From: Isoetes taiwanensis
Taxonomy: Eukaryota; Streptophyta; Lycopodiopsida; Isoetales; Isoetaceae
Assembly (NCBI GenBank): GCA_021234155.1
Contig: JAJEKV010000085.1
Span: 2,180,896 to 2,244,895, forward strand
Direction: 5' to 3'
DNA: 64,000 bases
The notes below the pieces were generated by a model that was given only the letters and a program-made list of their open reading frames with translations, was not told the origin of the DNA and ran no database searches. The position numbers were made by a program, and so were the translations under genes. Positions 34,950 through 45,800 of the stretch are shown here, piece after piece (position 1 is the first letter of the stretch; every line of letters starts with the position of its first letter).

Positions 34950-36242
34950 TGCATATGCAATGATATCACATGAGCATGGTAAATATATTTGATGTAAAAT
35001 GAAAAGAAAGTGAGTACCTCTCCCATTACCAGCAAGCAATGCCCATACTTGGTGACTGTAGCAGCCCTGTCAGCGGAGACTCTCTTTGTGAACCCTAGGG
35101 TGAAAACCTGGCAGGATAAAAGGATCTCTGTTTAATCAATCAGATGCACTTGATAATCTGATGTTCAGCCACTGAAATGATCAACCAGCAATACCTCTCC
35201 TTTGTTGGCGAATTCTATAAAATACTCGTATCCATGTGCTTTGATTGGTAAGGAGGAAAGTAGCAGGCTGCTATGTACAGGTGAAGCGTGCCAAGTCATT
35301 TTTTTTAAGACTTAAATAAAACAGTCATTCCACCTGAACCTCTTCAATCCCTCCACCTGAACAGATTCCCATTGTACTTGCGTACATCCAGAAGGTCTTC
35401 CAGCTGAGTTTCAAATGTTTCCATGAAGAAAATTATGTCTTTATCCTTGATGGCATCCATTACACTTCCTGGTTGCCTCAATAAACTGCCATACAGCTGC
35501 CAACTCTAATGAGCCAGCAGTGGTCTCATAGACCCCGAGTCCCTGTCTATGATCCATGTTCTGGATAATGACCCTGCCATCTCTATGAATTGCCCATTTA
35601 TTTGGTTTCTCCCAAGCTTCTGCAACCTGCTGTAAGCAATTGCGTTTGTGCTCGACTTACGATGCTGTGAAGGAATGAAGGAAAATGATTGGCATGCTAA
35701 ATAGATCTGATGTCAGATTACTGGCTGGTCAAAACCTTTCCCCTCTTAAGATGATTTGTTTATGATTCTGCATAGCTTCCCAAAGGGATTTACTTCCCTT
35801 TCCTCCCTGAAAAGAGTCAAACAGGGAGAAATATATGTGCTGATCATTTAATTCCCAGAAAAAGTGCACCCATCAGCATGGACATGAATGGAAAGCATTT
35901 TTCTATTCGTTCCATAGTCGCAATGGATTCTGAACCAAGAGGTAGGATGCAAAATATGCTAGAATAGTTAATGCTAGTACCAATAGCAGCTAACCTATCT
36001 AGCTACTCCAGCTGTTTTCAGTTCAACGTGCACGAGCTTTGATAAGACCTTTCGGAAAACAAAGCAGAATTAAAAAATATTGTTGACCTTAAATTATAGA
36101 TGCCTACTTGAAGGTCCTATAGGAAAGCATCAAATAGATGTCCTACGGGATTGCAAGAACACTAACCATTCACAGAAACAAAAAAATAAGGAATGCGATC
36201 TTCAAAATCCAAGAATCTTACCGATTTAGTCATTTGCTGCTT
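34950..36242 (-). other. Exon-like minus-strand segments of unrecognised origin
   Basis: Around 35,034-35,112 an AG/GT-bounded segment reads GFTKRVSADRAATVTKYGHC. Around 35,196-35,260 one reads AHGYEYFIEFANKGE before a GT. Around 35,370-35,640 frames read WAIHRDGRVIIQNMDHRQG and MDAIKDKDIIFFMETFETQL with frame breaks. I do not recognise these families. They may be upstream parts of the disrupted neighbours or further captured gene fragments. Confidence 0.35.
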
Positions 36243-36250
36243 CAAAATCC

Positions 36251-36429
36251 ATCGCGGTAAATGTCGGACACTGACATGTTATACCCAGCCTTAAATGGCA
36301 AAAAATCGGCTAAGTCCACAAAAACGCCGTGTATTTTTTTTTGGGCGTGGCTATAACATGTCAAACACACGGATATACCACGGATATGCCCGTGGGTATA
36401 ACATGTCAGTGTCCGATATTTACTGGGCT
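36251..36429. mobile_element. 179-bp MITE with about 40-bp TIRs and 8-bp TSD
   Basis: GTAAATGTCGGACACTGACA near the left end matches the complement of the right end over about 33 bases with two mismatches, and more weakly to about 40. CAAAATCC flanks both sides (36,243-36,250 and 36,430-36,437). An 8-bp duplication fits hAT-type transposition. Internal ATAACATGTCA repeats are present. Nearby A/C-rich sequence contains related octamers, so the TSD is likely rather than certain. Confidence 0.65.
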
Positions 36430-36910
36430 CAAAATCCCTTCAAAATCAAAATCCCCTGTTTGTCAACTTGGGCGGATGTGGATGAAAATCTTATGCGCTC
36501 GAACTGAACTTCGACAACCAGGGGGCAAAGTGGGAAAAAAAATTGCCACCGCAATTAAATAACTCGCCACTTCATCCTCCCCGAAAACTCACTGGATTCG
36601 TCTCTGGACTCCGCCATAGCCGTCCCTTGCTTCAGATGCCCGAGATAATTGAATTAAAGATCTTGAGACGGAAACGGCAGAGGTCGGCCATTTAAGCTTC
36701 TGGACAACAAAACACGAAAGTAAGATTCAGGACTGAATTCTTTGGTTAAAGTGACCCTGGGCGAAATGCAGGCAAGTAAGAATCCGAGGTGCAGAAGCCA
36801 TAGCCAAGTCCGGCAGATAGGATGACCGAGCATTTACAGGCATAGTCATCAGCATATGCTAGGTATATGCCAGCATATACTTGAATATGCCCACATACCC
36901 ACATAAACGA

Positions 36911-36943
36911 GGGTTTGCCCCCTAGGGGCAACCCAAAAAAAAA
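36911..36943. other. Stem-loop followed by A-tract
   Basis: GGTTTGCCCC and GGGGCAACC form a stem, then an A10 run. It resembles the stem-loop at 15,004-15,025, so the two may be ends of a common repeat. Confidence 0.4.
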
Positions 36944-36949
36944 ATGCAT

Positions 36950-37186
36950 GGCGTGCTCCTTAGGGACTCTTCACTGGCTTTATAGCTCCATATGAACTTG
37001 CAGACGGATGTATTTGGAACGCAGAGTGAGCAAATGGACAAAAGAGGTTATCCCTAAATCCCAGGCTGCTTCCTCAATCCGACGATTTGACCCCTTTCAT
37101 TTTACAACTCGATTTGCTACTTTGGGTTGCTTCAAATTGCTGGCATGATCACGATTTTTGGAAGTTTTTAATTGCGTCTGGGAAGA
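36950..37186. other. Short intergenic stretch
   Basis: Nothing recognisable. Confidence 0.3.
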
Positions 37187-37639
37187 CCGTATTTATCATC
37201 CGGGATGTGGTTAATCTGGACACCCATTATCAGCCACCAAGAACCGCGCAGTTGCAAGCCCAAAAACCAACTGTTTTTTGCCCTTTTTTGATCGATTCTG
37301 CTCTATTTCGCCTCAAATCTCTTCTTCTCTTCGTCAATCTAGCATAAAAGGGGCATACAAAGCGATTGGCATGCTTTTTAAAGCGGATCAAACCGCCCAC
37401 GGAGCAGGAAGAGCGATCTGATCAAAATTTCTGCCCCCACCGCACAGTTCTACGCTGGTTTTTTGTCCGGGATTAACCACTTTTTGTCCCGGATTAACCA
37501 CTTGGCCGATATCGGATGTCCTGATTAACCACCACGGCTGATATAGGATGTCCGGGATAACCCCCCCGGCCGATCACCGATGTCCGGATTAACCACTCTG
37601 TTTTGTCCGGAAAAACCACATCCCGGATGATATATACGG
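37187..37639. mobile_element. 453-bp TIR element with internal minisatellite
   Basis: CCGTATTTATCATCCGGGAT at the left end and the complement of the right end agree over about 35 bases with four mismatches. From 37,454 the interior carries about six imperfect units containing TGTCCGGGATTAACCAC, several followed by GGCCGATATCGGA. The unit resembles part of the terminal repeat (GGTTAATC-GGAC inverted), so the array may have grown from the right terminus. No clear target duplication was found. Confidence 0.55.
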
Positions 37640-37652
37640 AGTTCCGCTTGCT

Positions 37653-37756
37653 GGACCTGTTTGCCAGGGAAAAAGCTGTAGCCTATTGCTTCCAACCCAT
37701 AGCATTCTTGCCGCCCCCAGAATCGGACCCGTTTGCCGGGAAGAAAGCTGTTTTTT
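37653..37756. repeat. Direct repeat pair
   Basis: GGACCTGTTTGCCAGGGAAA-AAGCTGT and GGACCCGTTTGCCGGGAAGA-AAGCTGT lie about 74 bases apart. Confidence 0.7.
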
Positions 37757-38479
37757 CTGTATCAGGCATGTATTGATGCCCCACATACTCGTGATTTATT
37801 TTGCTTTGAGTTTAGTTGTATAGATGCGAAGCTCCTTCTGCCAGATTTTGATCTACTGCGATGACCCTTTTGCAGATTGAGTCCACTCATTCTGTTCAGA
37901 CCATCGAATTGCCAGTTATAATGCTTTGGATATAGCAGTGCCCCTTCGGTGAAGAAAACCCTGCCATTGCAAGCGCTCAGGCGATGGCGGTGACTCGTTG
38001 GCGCTTCACAATCCAACGAATGGTGCAGACTGGACGGACGTCTCGGATTAGTGCCTTGAAGAATATTCTACTAGAATCGTTCTACAATACTTACATAACC
38101 AACCATACTGCGGAATCGAGAGGGTTTTATAAGTATGGTTACTCTATTTTGTGGGACTCAAGATTAATATTATAGATTAAACTAAGATCTTTCCAACGTG
38201 GTCATTTAAGTCACAAGAAATTCACAAGTTATGATTATTTGAGTTGTTTTTTATAATATTTTTTTAACATAGTGTAACTTGAACGTTTCAACTCCAATTT
38301 AGATGATTCTACTGCTACTACTGGATAGGTCTCATTCTCATTATATGTTCACGAAAAGCATTATTGCCATTTGAGCCAAATATCATGTCTCTGAAGTATT
38401 ATTTGGAAATTTTGCAAACTTGAGAGGTATATTTGGAATCGATTCTAAAAAAAATCTGATGTCATTCATTCTTGTTGTT
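37757..38479. other. Intergenic region
   Basis: No gene is supported. Bases 38,390-38,450 are an inverted, diverged match to 20,990-21,050 (CTCTCAAG with flanking AAATATA), a dispersed repeat of unknown type. Confidence 0.35.
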
Positions 38480-38930
38480 GTTTAGAGGAAATATCCTCTG
38501 GCCGATCCATTACGTAGGAAAACCAACGCATGCCTTGGCAGGTCTTTATGCACGAATTAGTGGGTTCACCACGCCCGTACTCTGCTTAAAGGCATGCTTG
38601 CACCGATTACCCCCAACATAATTGTGGAGATTCCTAGGATGAAAATGATTTAAAGTCAATGTCTCTGTCTTCATCCATGGCCTTCAACCATTGTGCACGT
38701 TGTGCACTTTCTGTGCCTCTTTAAAACTATGCGGTACAACAACAAGATCCTCTGTGGCAAAAACATAGTCATTTAGCCATGATGGAGGTTTTTTAACTCG
38801 TGTCAAATGAGAGACATGAGTGTTTTCTTGCAGGGGAACCTCAAGTGGTTCAGGCAGAAGATCGTTTTCTGGTACATCTAGATCTATGGGGTCAATATCT
38901 CTCTGTGGGGACACAGGGGATAAAGGCAAA
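38480..38930 (-). mobile_element. Ty1/copia polyprotein remnant
   Basis: The minus-strand frame from 38,929 gives an acidic/proline-rich linker then RVKKPPSWLNDYV, the segment just before the reverse transcriptase in copia polyproteins. Downstream a frame-shifted AMDED/DFKSF stretch fits the RT entry. No LTRs or other domains are nearby, so this is a fragment unrelated to the young copia at 42 kb. Confidence 0.55.
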
Positions 38931-39359
38931 TTTAGTAATGTGGGATGACAGGATTGGCTGGGGGCACAATAGTTTTCTTCAAGGTGGATATAATTTAAAT
39001 CATATTTTATATCTTCCCTTGTATAATGATATATGTCATGGAGAGTGTTGTAACATGTTTACTTTCATCGTCTCCAATACCAAGGAAGGATTCGAACTAT
39101 GTTATGTGTTCACATTGGAAACTCAACAATCTCATGCAGAGGAGGGGCTTCTTCTTGCATGGGCTAATCTTTCTTGATGCTTCTTATCCTTTTTCTATCT
39201 CTTCTATCTTAGCCTTTTGTCCGGCATGGACAATGCTTCGGCCTTCACCTCAGATCTAAATGAAAGTCTTTGGTTTCAAGATGTTGTTATTTCATGTGAG
39301 TTGCATCATGAGAATACCAATCAATCCACGTAGCAGATCGAGATTCTCTTGCAAGACAA
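38931..39359. other. Intergenic region
   Basis: No clear gene. It may contain further decayed copia sequence. Confidence 0.3.
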
Positions 39360-39830
39360 GCATGCATGCATTGCATGCGTCGCATGCATTTTTTGGCCGC
39401 TCATTCGGTTGAGAGATCACTATTTCTTCCAGGTTTCTTCATCAGCTTCTCATCGGCGCTTTCTCATCTCTCAACAGTGTCCCTTGTTTTCCTCCGTCCC
39501 TCCCATAATTTTGTTATTTATATAATGTTATATGTTAAATATTATTGCGTGGCACGCATGATCAGCCCCTCACATTTTCGAAGTTTGGTGGCATGGCTCG
39601 CCTGAACAACCCCTCACTTTTTCGAAGTTTTTATTTTACTCTATTGTGTTTTTTATGCTGGTGATGTGCAGGTGCAGGGGTGATGCGCAACTTTGGCGGG
39701 TCTTTTTGAGAACGTTTAGCAGCCTTGAGTTGTTCAAGCTTCTTGCTGAGAGCTTATCGCTAGGGGTTTTCCTCGAAAACTCGAAAGGGCGAGGTTTCTT
39801 AATCCCGGCGATAAGCTCTCGGCAGGTACA
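39360..39830 (-). mobile_element. Non-coding hairpin element, partial minus-strand copy
   Basis: Read on the minus strand: hairpin A (39,825-39,745), two mini-repeats GAGGGGCTGATCATGCG / GAGGGGTTGTTCAGGCG (about 39,640-39,550), GCGCCGATGAGAAG (about 39,450), then a decayed hairpin B with GCCAAAAAATGCATGCGACG (about 39,400-39,375). The order matches the first unit of the element at 6.3-7.2 kb, although the sequence is much diverged. The second unit is absent. Confidence 0.55.
39745..39825 (-). other. Hairpin A, 39.8-kb copy
   Basis: Arms TGCTGAGAGCTTATCGC and GCGATAAGCTCTCGGCA pair throughout, with one G-U-type position in RNA. The core has the same layout, but the inner stem reads CTCG/CGAG where others have CCCG/CGGG, a paired change. 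Confidence 0.75.
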
Positions 39831-40890
39831 ATAGCCAACATCTGTAGAAAACAATTTTATTTTTGGGGTCCAGGTGTTATAACTGGATATTCCCTGTGTT
39901 TTTTCATTGTTTTGGGTAGCTTGCGATGTGCAGCTACCCACTCTTTATCATTGTAGACACACTGCTGAGATGAATGAAAATCCTATCTATTTATGTGATG
40001 ACGTTGTTTCATGCAAGTCGCATCACGAGAATGTGTACTTCAAGCAAGGCTTGGGAGCAAGTTTTAAAGTATCTCAAACGAAGTTTGGGCATTACTGCAC
40101 ACTTCCAATTGGGTTTATACTTCAAGCAGGGGTTAAAGGTGAACATTCACTCCAAGTTGGGCTTTAAGGTATATCCCACATGTTGAATGCACACCTATAG
40201 GTTAGGCATCAGGCAAGGCTTGGGAACAAAGGTGCATTTATGCATGATTTGAAACATGGATAGAACCTTAGCAATCATGATTGTTTAGCTAAATGTAGCA
40301 TAGAAGGATTTCATTCCCCTAAGAGGATGTAAGAATTGCTATATATAGTTGAAAGATCAAACTGCCTCGGGTGCTTGCGTTATAAAACAACCTCTACGGG
40401 AATAATGCCACTACTAATTGTCCACTAATATTGAGAACAATGGGGTGCAGAGGTATGCCAAGGGTTACAATATTTATTAATTAAGTTATGATAACATGAT
40501 TCTATTTGATTACAACTACAGAGTAGTTTTATAAAATTAAATGATTGTTTTTTTAGGATCATGTGGGTAAGAACCCAAAGCGATTAGCAATTGGGATACT
40601 GCAAAGTGATCGTTGTTAATCCAATATAAGCTATCTTAAGCTGGGCTTGAAATTAACAACTTCGACGGATAAAAAATAAAGGTCTATGGCTTTATGCTAA
40701 GAGTAGCAAATTATCTTTTACAAGGTAAGTATAGATTCTAAGGATCAAGAGATGGCATTGTCTCCGGGAGAGCACTATGGCCAGAATTAAATCTCAAACA
40801 AAGGTAATGAATATGCCAAATGTCAATTGTAATTACATTGCTTGAAATACGTAAGTGCGTTTATTTCAGTACTATCCTAGAAATCTGACT
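39831..40890. other. Intergenic region
   Basis: No gene is supported. Scattered AAGCAAGGCTTGGGA-type motifs resemble the minisatellite that follows. Confidence 0.35.
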
Positions 40891-40894
40891 ATCT

Positions 40895-41300
40895 AGGAGT
40901 GGAGTGAAACTCTAAGCATGGCTCAAAAACTGAGTCAAAACTCTAAGCAGGGCTTGGGGAGTGGAGTCAAACTTTAAGCAGGGCTTAGAGAGTGAGTCAA
41001 ACTCTAAGAAGGGCTTAGAGAATGAATCAAAAACTCTAAGCAGGCTTAGGGAGTGGAGTCAAACTCTAAGAAGGTCTAAGAAAGCGAGTCAAAACTATGA
41101 ACATGGCTTAGAAAGTGGAGTCAAACTCTAAGCAGGGCTTAGAGAGTGAGTCAAACTTAGAGAGTGAGTCAGAAGTCTAAGCAAAAGTTAGGGGGTGGTA
41201 AAACCTCTAAGTAGGGCTTAGGAAGTGGAGTTAACACTCCTATAAGTAGGGCTTGGGGGTGGTCCAAACTCTAAGCAAGACCAAAACTCTTATAAGCATA
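40895..41300. repeat. Minisatellite of about 32-40-bp units
   Basis: Around ten degenerate units built on CTCTAAGCAGGGCTTAG followed by AGAGTG(G)AGTCAAA. Unit length varies, and units decay toward the right end. Confidence 0.8.
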
Positions 41301-42141
41301 CCATCCAAGCTGAATATTAGATAAGTTATATGTTAAGTTGTAAATTGGATGCAAGCTTTAAGATTCACTTCCAAAAGAAAAGGATTGCTTGATTAGATAA
41401 GTTTTTGAAAGGGGGAGAAAAGGTTTTCCTAACCTTAGGAAAGAATAAGCAAAATGGAAGGCAATAGCAATATCAAACTTACCACAGGGTGGTCTAGGAT
41501 ATGTTGATAAGAATAGATTGCTATTAGAATTACCACAAGCTTCCTAAGAAAAATGCATAGCGAATTAGAATGTGAATCTGGAACTTAAAACATTGGTAGT
41601 TAAAGGGTTCATATAATAAGATGTATGTTGTTAGACTTAGGAAGGAAATTTTCCTCGAAGAATGGCATTGTCATGGCAGGGCCAGGCATACAATGGCATA
41701 GTCTAACAAGGCACAAAGTCTGAACCACCCCTCTTTATTATCAAAGTAGTGTATATTATATGTATGGCATACCTGCTATTTTTGAACCCCTTTTAAACAT
41801 TACACTAGAAACTGTATTGTGTGTGTTGCCCACAAAATGTGATCCTTAAGGGATATATTATTGGTATTCTGTGGAATAAAACCAAAAGGGGCTAATCCTG
41901 AAATTGGCTAAGAATTCTTGATAATAATTGGAGCAAGAGATTCAACTCTAGGAGTTGTGATAGAGAATTCCATGGGAATTCATGGTAGTATACACAAATA
42001 AATTAGCCATAATTGGTGTACTGTATATTTATGGGGCAAGGTCTCCAGAAATGCAAGAGTTAACCTGGGGTTGATCTTGCAATAGCATCTCCGATGAAAG
42101 ACCATAGTGTGAATTTACATGGCGGTAGGATTGTGCTTGGG
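41301..42141. other. Intergenic region
   Basis: No gene is supported. Confidence 0.4.
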
Positions 42142-42313
42142 TCTATTCTAGTAAGGGACTCGCAAGGAACACAAAAACCGGCCAATAGGCTTGTCATTCA
42201 TCACAGCAGCATTATATAATGTTTGAAGAATATAGATGGGGAGCTGACCATAACAATGTCGAGCTACCCCATAAGGAAAACAATGTGCATAGGCAGCATA
42301 GAAGGGTAGTGGC

Positions 42314-42864
42314 TGTTAGCAGTTGTCAGAAATTATCATATATGTAATAGGGGTTTCTACAGGGAAGATTACATGAAGATCAAACAACTTACAAGCCTAC
42401 AGGAGCCAAGGTATTTTGAAGACAAAGATTCAACCTAAGGTATGTCATTGTGTGAAGATTATTTCTTAATGCATGTTAATTCCAATGGTTCGATTGAGCC
42501 AATTTTCTACCTCACGAATGTGGGATAAACATGCAAACTTTTGGAGGGAACTAGGCCGACCGATCCGGCACCGAATTCCATTTCTAGATGCTTGCCGTTC
42601 GGATCTTGACTTCATAAGAAGAATGAAAAAAGGAAATGAGTAAGGAGGTCGAAGGTTCTTCAATTGTGCCGCAGATTTAATGGAGTATTTAGTCTTGTAA
42701 AGTGCAAGTGAAGTTCGTTGGTTTCATTGTTATCTAAGACTATTGAACCATTGAAAGATAAGGTTATTTAAATGTTCATTTGAATGCTCACGTTTGGGGG
42801 GGTATTGTCAATTGACCATAAGGTTTCATTTGTGATCTAACATCTAAGTTTTGAAATACTCACA
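42314..42864 (+). repeat. 5' LTR of copia element
   Basis: 551 bp from TGTTAGCAG to ACTCACA. It differs from the 3' LTR by three SNPs and one indel block (an extra ATGTCATTGTGTGAAG-type stretch, where the 3' LTR has a short repeated TTCAACCTAAG). The flank GTGGC is duplicated after the 3' LTR. Confidence 0.95.
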
Positions 42865-42866
42865 TT

Positions 42867-42880
42867 TGGTATCAGAGCAG
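42867..42880 (+). other. Primer binding site
   Basis: TGGTATCAGAGC lies two bases after the 5' LTR and is complementary to the initiator methionine tRNA 3' end, the usual primer for plant copia elements. Confidence 0.9.
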
Positions 42881-42884
42881 GAAC

Positions 42885-45800
42885 ATGGCCAGTAGATTTG
42901 GGGCAAATCTGCTTAGCACAGTAGATGTTTATACAGGAGGACCTGGTTTCCAAGTTTGGAAGGATGCAATTAAACACATCCTAGAAGTGGAAGAATTATG
43001 GGATCTGGTTGATCCAAATGGAGGAACATTTGCACAAACTGGTGCAGAAAGTAGCACACCTGCAAGGTCTGCTACTGGAGGTGGTAATGCAACACAATCT
43101 TATGCTGTGGCTGCAGGTTCTGGGAGCTCAGGGAGCACATCATCTGGGGCAACGTCTCATACAGTGAGCAGTGGTGCAGGTGCTGGCAGAACCATCTATG
43201 CTAGGACAAAGGAGGCTCAAGGGATCATCACCTGCAAGGTTAGTCCCACCATTAGATTGAAGTTAAGAAATATGAGTCCTAAGGAAATGTGGAAGTTTCT
43301 TCTCAAACATTATGAAGAGAAGAGTTCTTCTCAAATAGACCTCTTAGAAAATGAATTGAGGAGTCTCAAACTGAAAGAAGAAGTTTCAAAGTTTTTCAAT
43401 ACCTTTGATAATATAGTTGCAGACCTCAGTGGAGCAGGAGTAAGTCTAACTGAAAGGTATCAAGTGCTTGCAATTGCTAGGTCTATTGGAGATAATGAAC
43501 AGCTGGCTATGTTTATTAGAAACATGGCCAAAACCAGAGAGGAGGCAGAAAACATTATAAGAACAGAGATTGAGCAAAAGAAAATGTTAAAGGGAGAAGA
43601 TGCTGAAGCATCTGAAATTTTGTTTGCTGGGAAGAAAAGAGGAGAAAAGGGAGTTTGCTTTCACTGTCATGAGCCAGGTCACTACAAAAATAATTGCCCC
43701 AAATTGAATAAAGAATTCAATTGCTATACTTGTGGAGGCAAGGGGCACATAGCTGCAAAGTGTCCTACACCAAAGGATTATAACAAAAATAAAGGAACTG
43801 GTAGTTCAAACAAAGGAAGATCAAATTTTAAGGGTCGAGGTGGGAAGAAACCTGCTGGCACATATGTAGCCAAAGAATCTGAAAAGGAGGAATCAGAGGA
43901 TGAAGATGAGGTAAAATTTGCTTTTGCAATCCTTGACAAAAGAGAAACTAATCACAAGTCTGATGTACTTGTAGTTGATAGTGGAGCTGAAAGATCAGTA
44001 GTTCAATCTACTGATCTTCTCAAGAACTTTGGAGGCACACACTCAAGGAATATCCAAGTTGGAAATGGGGAACTCCAACATATTGAAGGAAAAGGACTGC
44101 TACAGCTAACAGACCTGCAGGGGCAAATAGTGGATATTGAAAATGTCCTGTGTGTTCCAACCATTATCAAAAATCTTATTTCTGTCAGTCAATTAGTAGA
44201 CCTTGGCTATAGAATCACTTTTGATTCAAAAGGATGTAACATCTTTCTTGGAAATGAATTAAAGTTTTTTGCAAAACGTGTTGGAAACTTGTTCCAAATG
44301 AATAATATGCAATGTGATATTATTAATGATGTGCATGACTCTGAAACTGAAATGTGGCACAGCAGACTAGCACACACTCATTGCAGCAATATTAACTCCA
44401 TGGCTAAAAAAGGATGGCTTGAATGCAAAGAAACCAATCCAGACAAGTTTGTTTGTGAAGGATGCATGCTAGGGAAGCTGAATAGACTTCCTTTTCACAG
44501 GAGGAAAAAGAGGGCAAATGAACCATTAGAATTAATACACACGGATCTATGTGGACCTATGAACATCAGAGGGAGAACAAACAAAAGGTATTTTATATCC
44601 TTCATAGATGACTTCAGCAGATATTGCAAAGTTTACTGTTTGGAAAAAAAGTCTCAGGCTCTTATTGCTTTTAAACAATATGTCAGTGAAGTTGAAAGAG
44701 AATCAGGGAAAAAGGTAAAATGTGTAAGATCTGACAGAGGAGGGGAATACCTCTCAACTAAATTCAAATTGTATTGCATTGCAAATGGAATTAAAAGACA
44801 GATGACATGTAGGTACAGCCCACAACAGAATGGAGTTGCTGAACGAAAAAATAGAACAGTGATGGATGCTGTGAGGTCCATGATCAAACACTCTGGCTTG
44901 CCTAACTATCTCTGGGAAGAAGCCCTCAAAGCAGCTATCATGATTCAAAATAAACTTCCTACATCTAGCCTAAAGGGAAATACTCCAGAGATTCTATGGT
45001 CAAATGTTAAAGATAAACCAGATTTCAGTATGCTCAAAGCCTATGGTTGTTTAACCTATGTGCATGTGCCTATAGAGCTAAGGAAGAAGTTAGATGACAA
45101 AGCTCAAATTGGATACTTGGTGGGATATGACAGTGAATCAAAAGGGTACAGAATTTTTATTCCAGAAAATAAGACTGTAATAATAAGCAGAGATGTGTTT
45201 TTTAAGGAGGATGTACTTTATAAGGACAGGAATGTCATCAAAACAAATACATCTAAGGAAAGCATAAATGATACTTCAGGAAAAACATCACAATCAACAA
45301 GCTATGATTCAGATGAGGAGGACAAGAATAATGATTCAAGTCAGAATGAAGATGGAAAACCTCAAAGCAGTTTAGAGCACAGCAGTACAGAAATTATTCC
45401 ACCTAAAAGGAGGAAGACACAAGCAGAAAAACTTCTAGAAGAAGCTGGAATAGATACAAAAGCATATGGAAGGGATGATGTTGGCAGAAGCAAAAGGCTG
45501 GACAGAATTGAAACAGAAGATGTTGAGGAGGAAATTGAGCAAATCATGGCAATTCTTGAAGATGAAAAGATTCCACAAACTTATGAGGAAGTGTTGATTT
45601 CTGCAGATAGAGATAAATGGTTGGATGCAATTGAGAAGGAATTAAATTCCTTCAAAACCACTGAAACATATGAAACAGGAGATCTACCTAATGGTAAAAC
45701 TGCTATAGGCAGTAAATGGATCTTTAAAATTAAAACATGTGCAGATGGCAGCCATAAATATAAGGCCAGGTTGGTGGCAAAGGGGTTCACTCAAAGAAAA

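Noticed and set aside
40895-41300. CRISPR-like array
   Set aside because: Units are contiguous and degenerate without unique spacers, and the context is a plant nuclear genome. It is a minisatellite.
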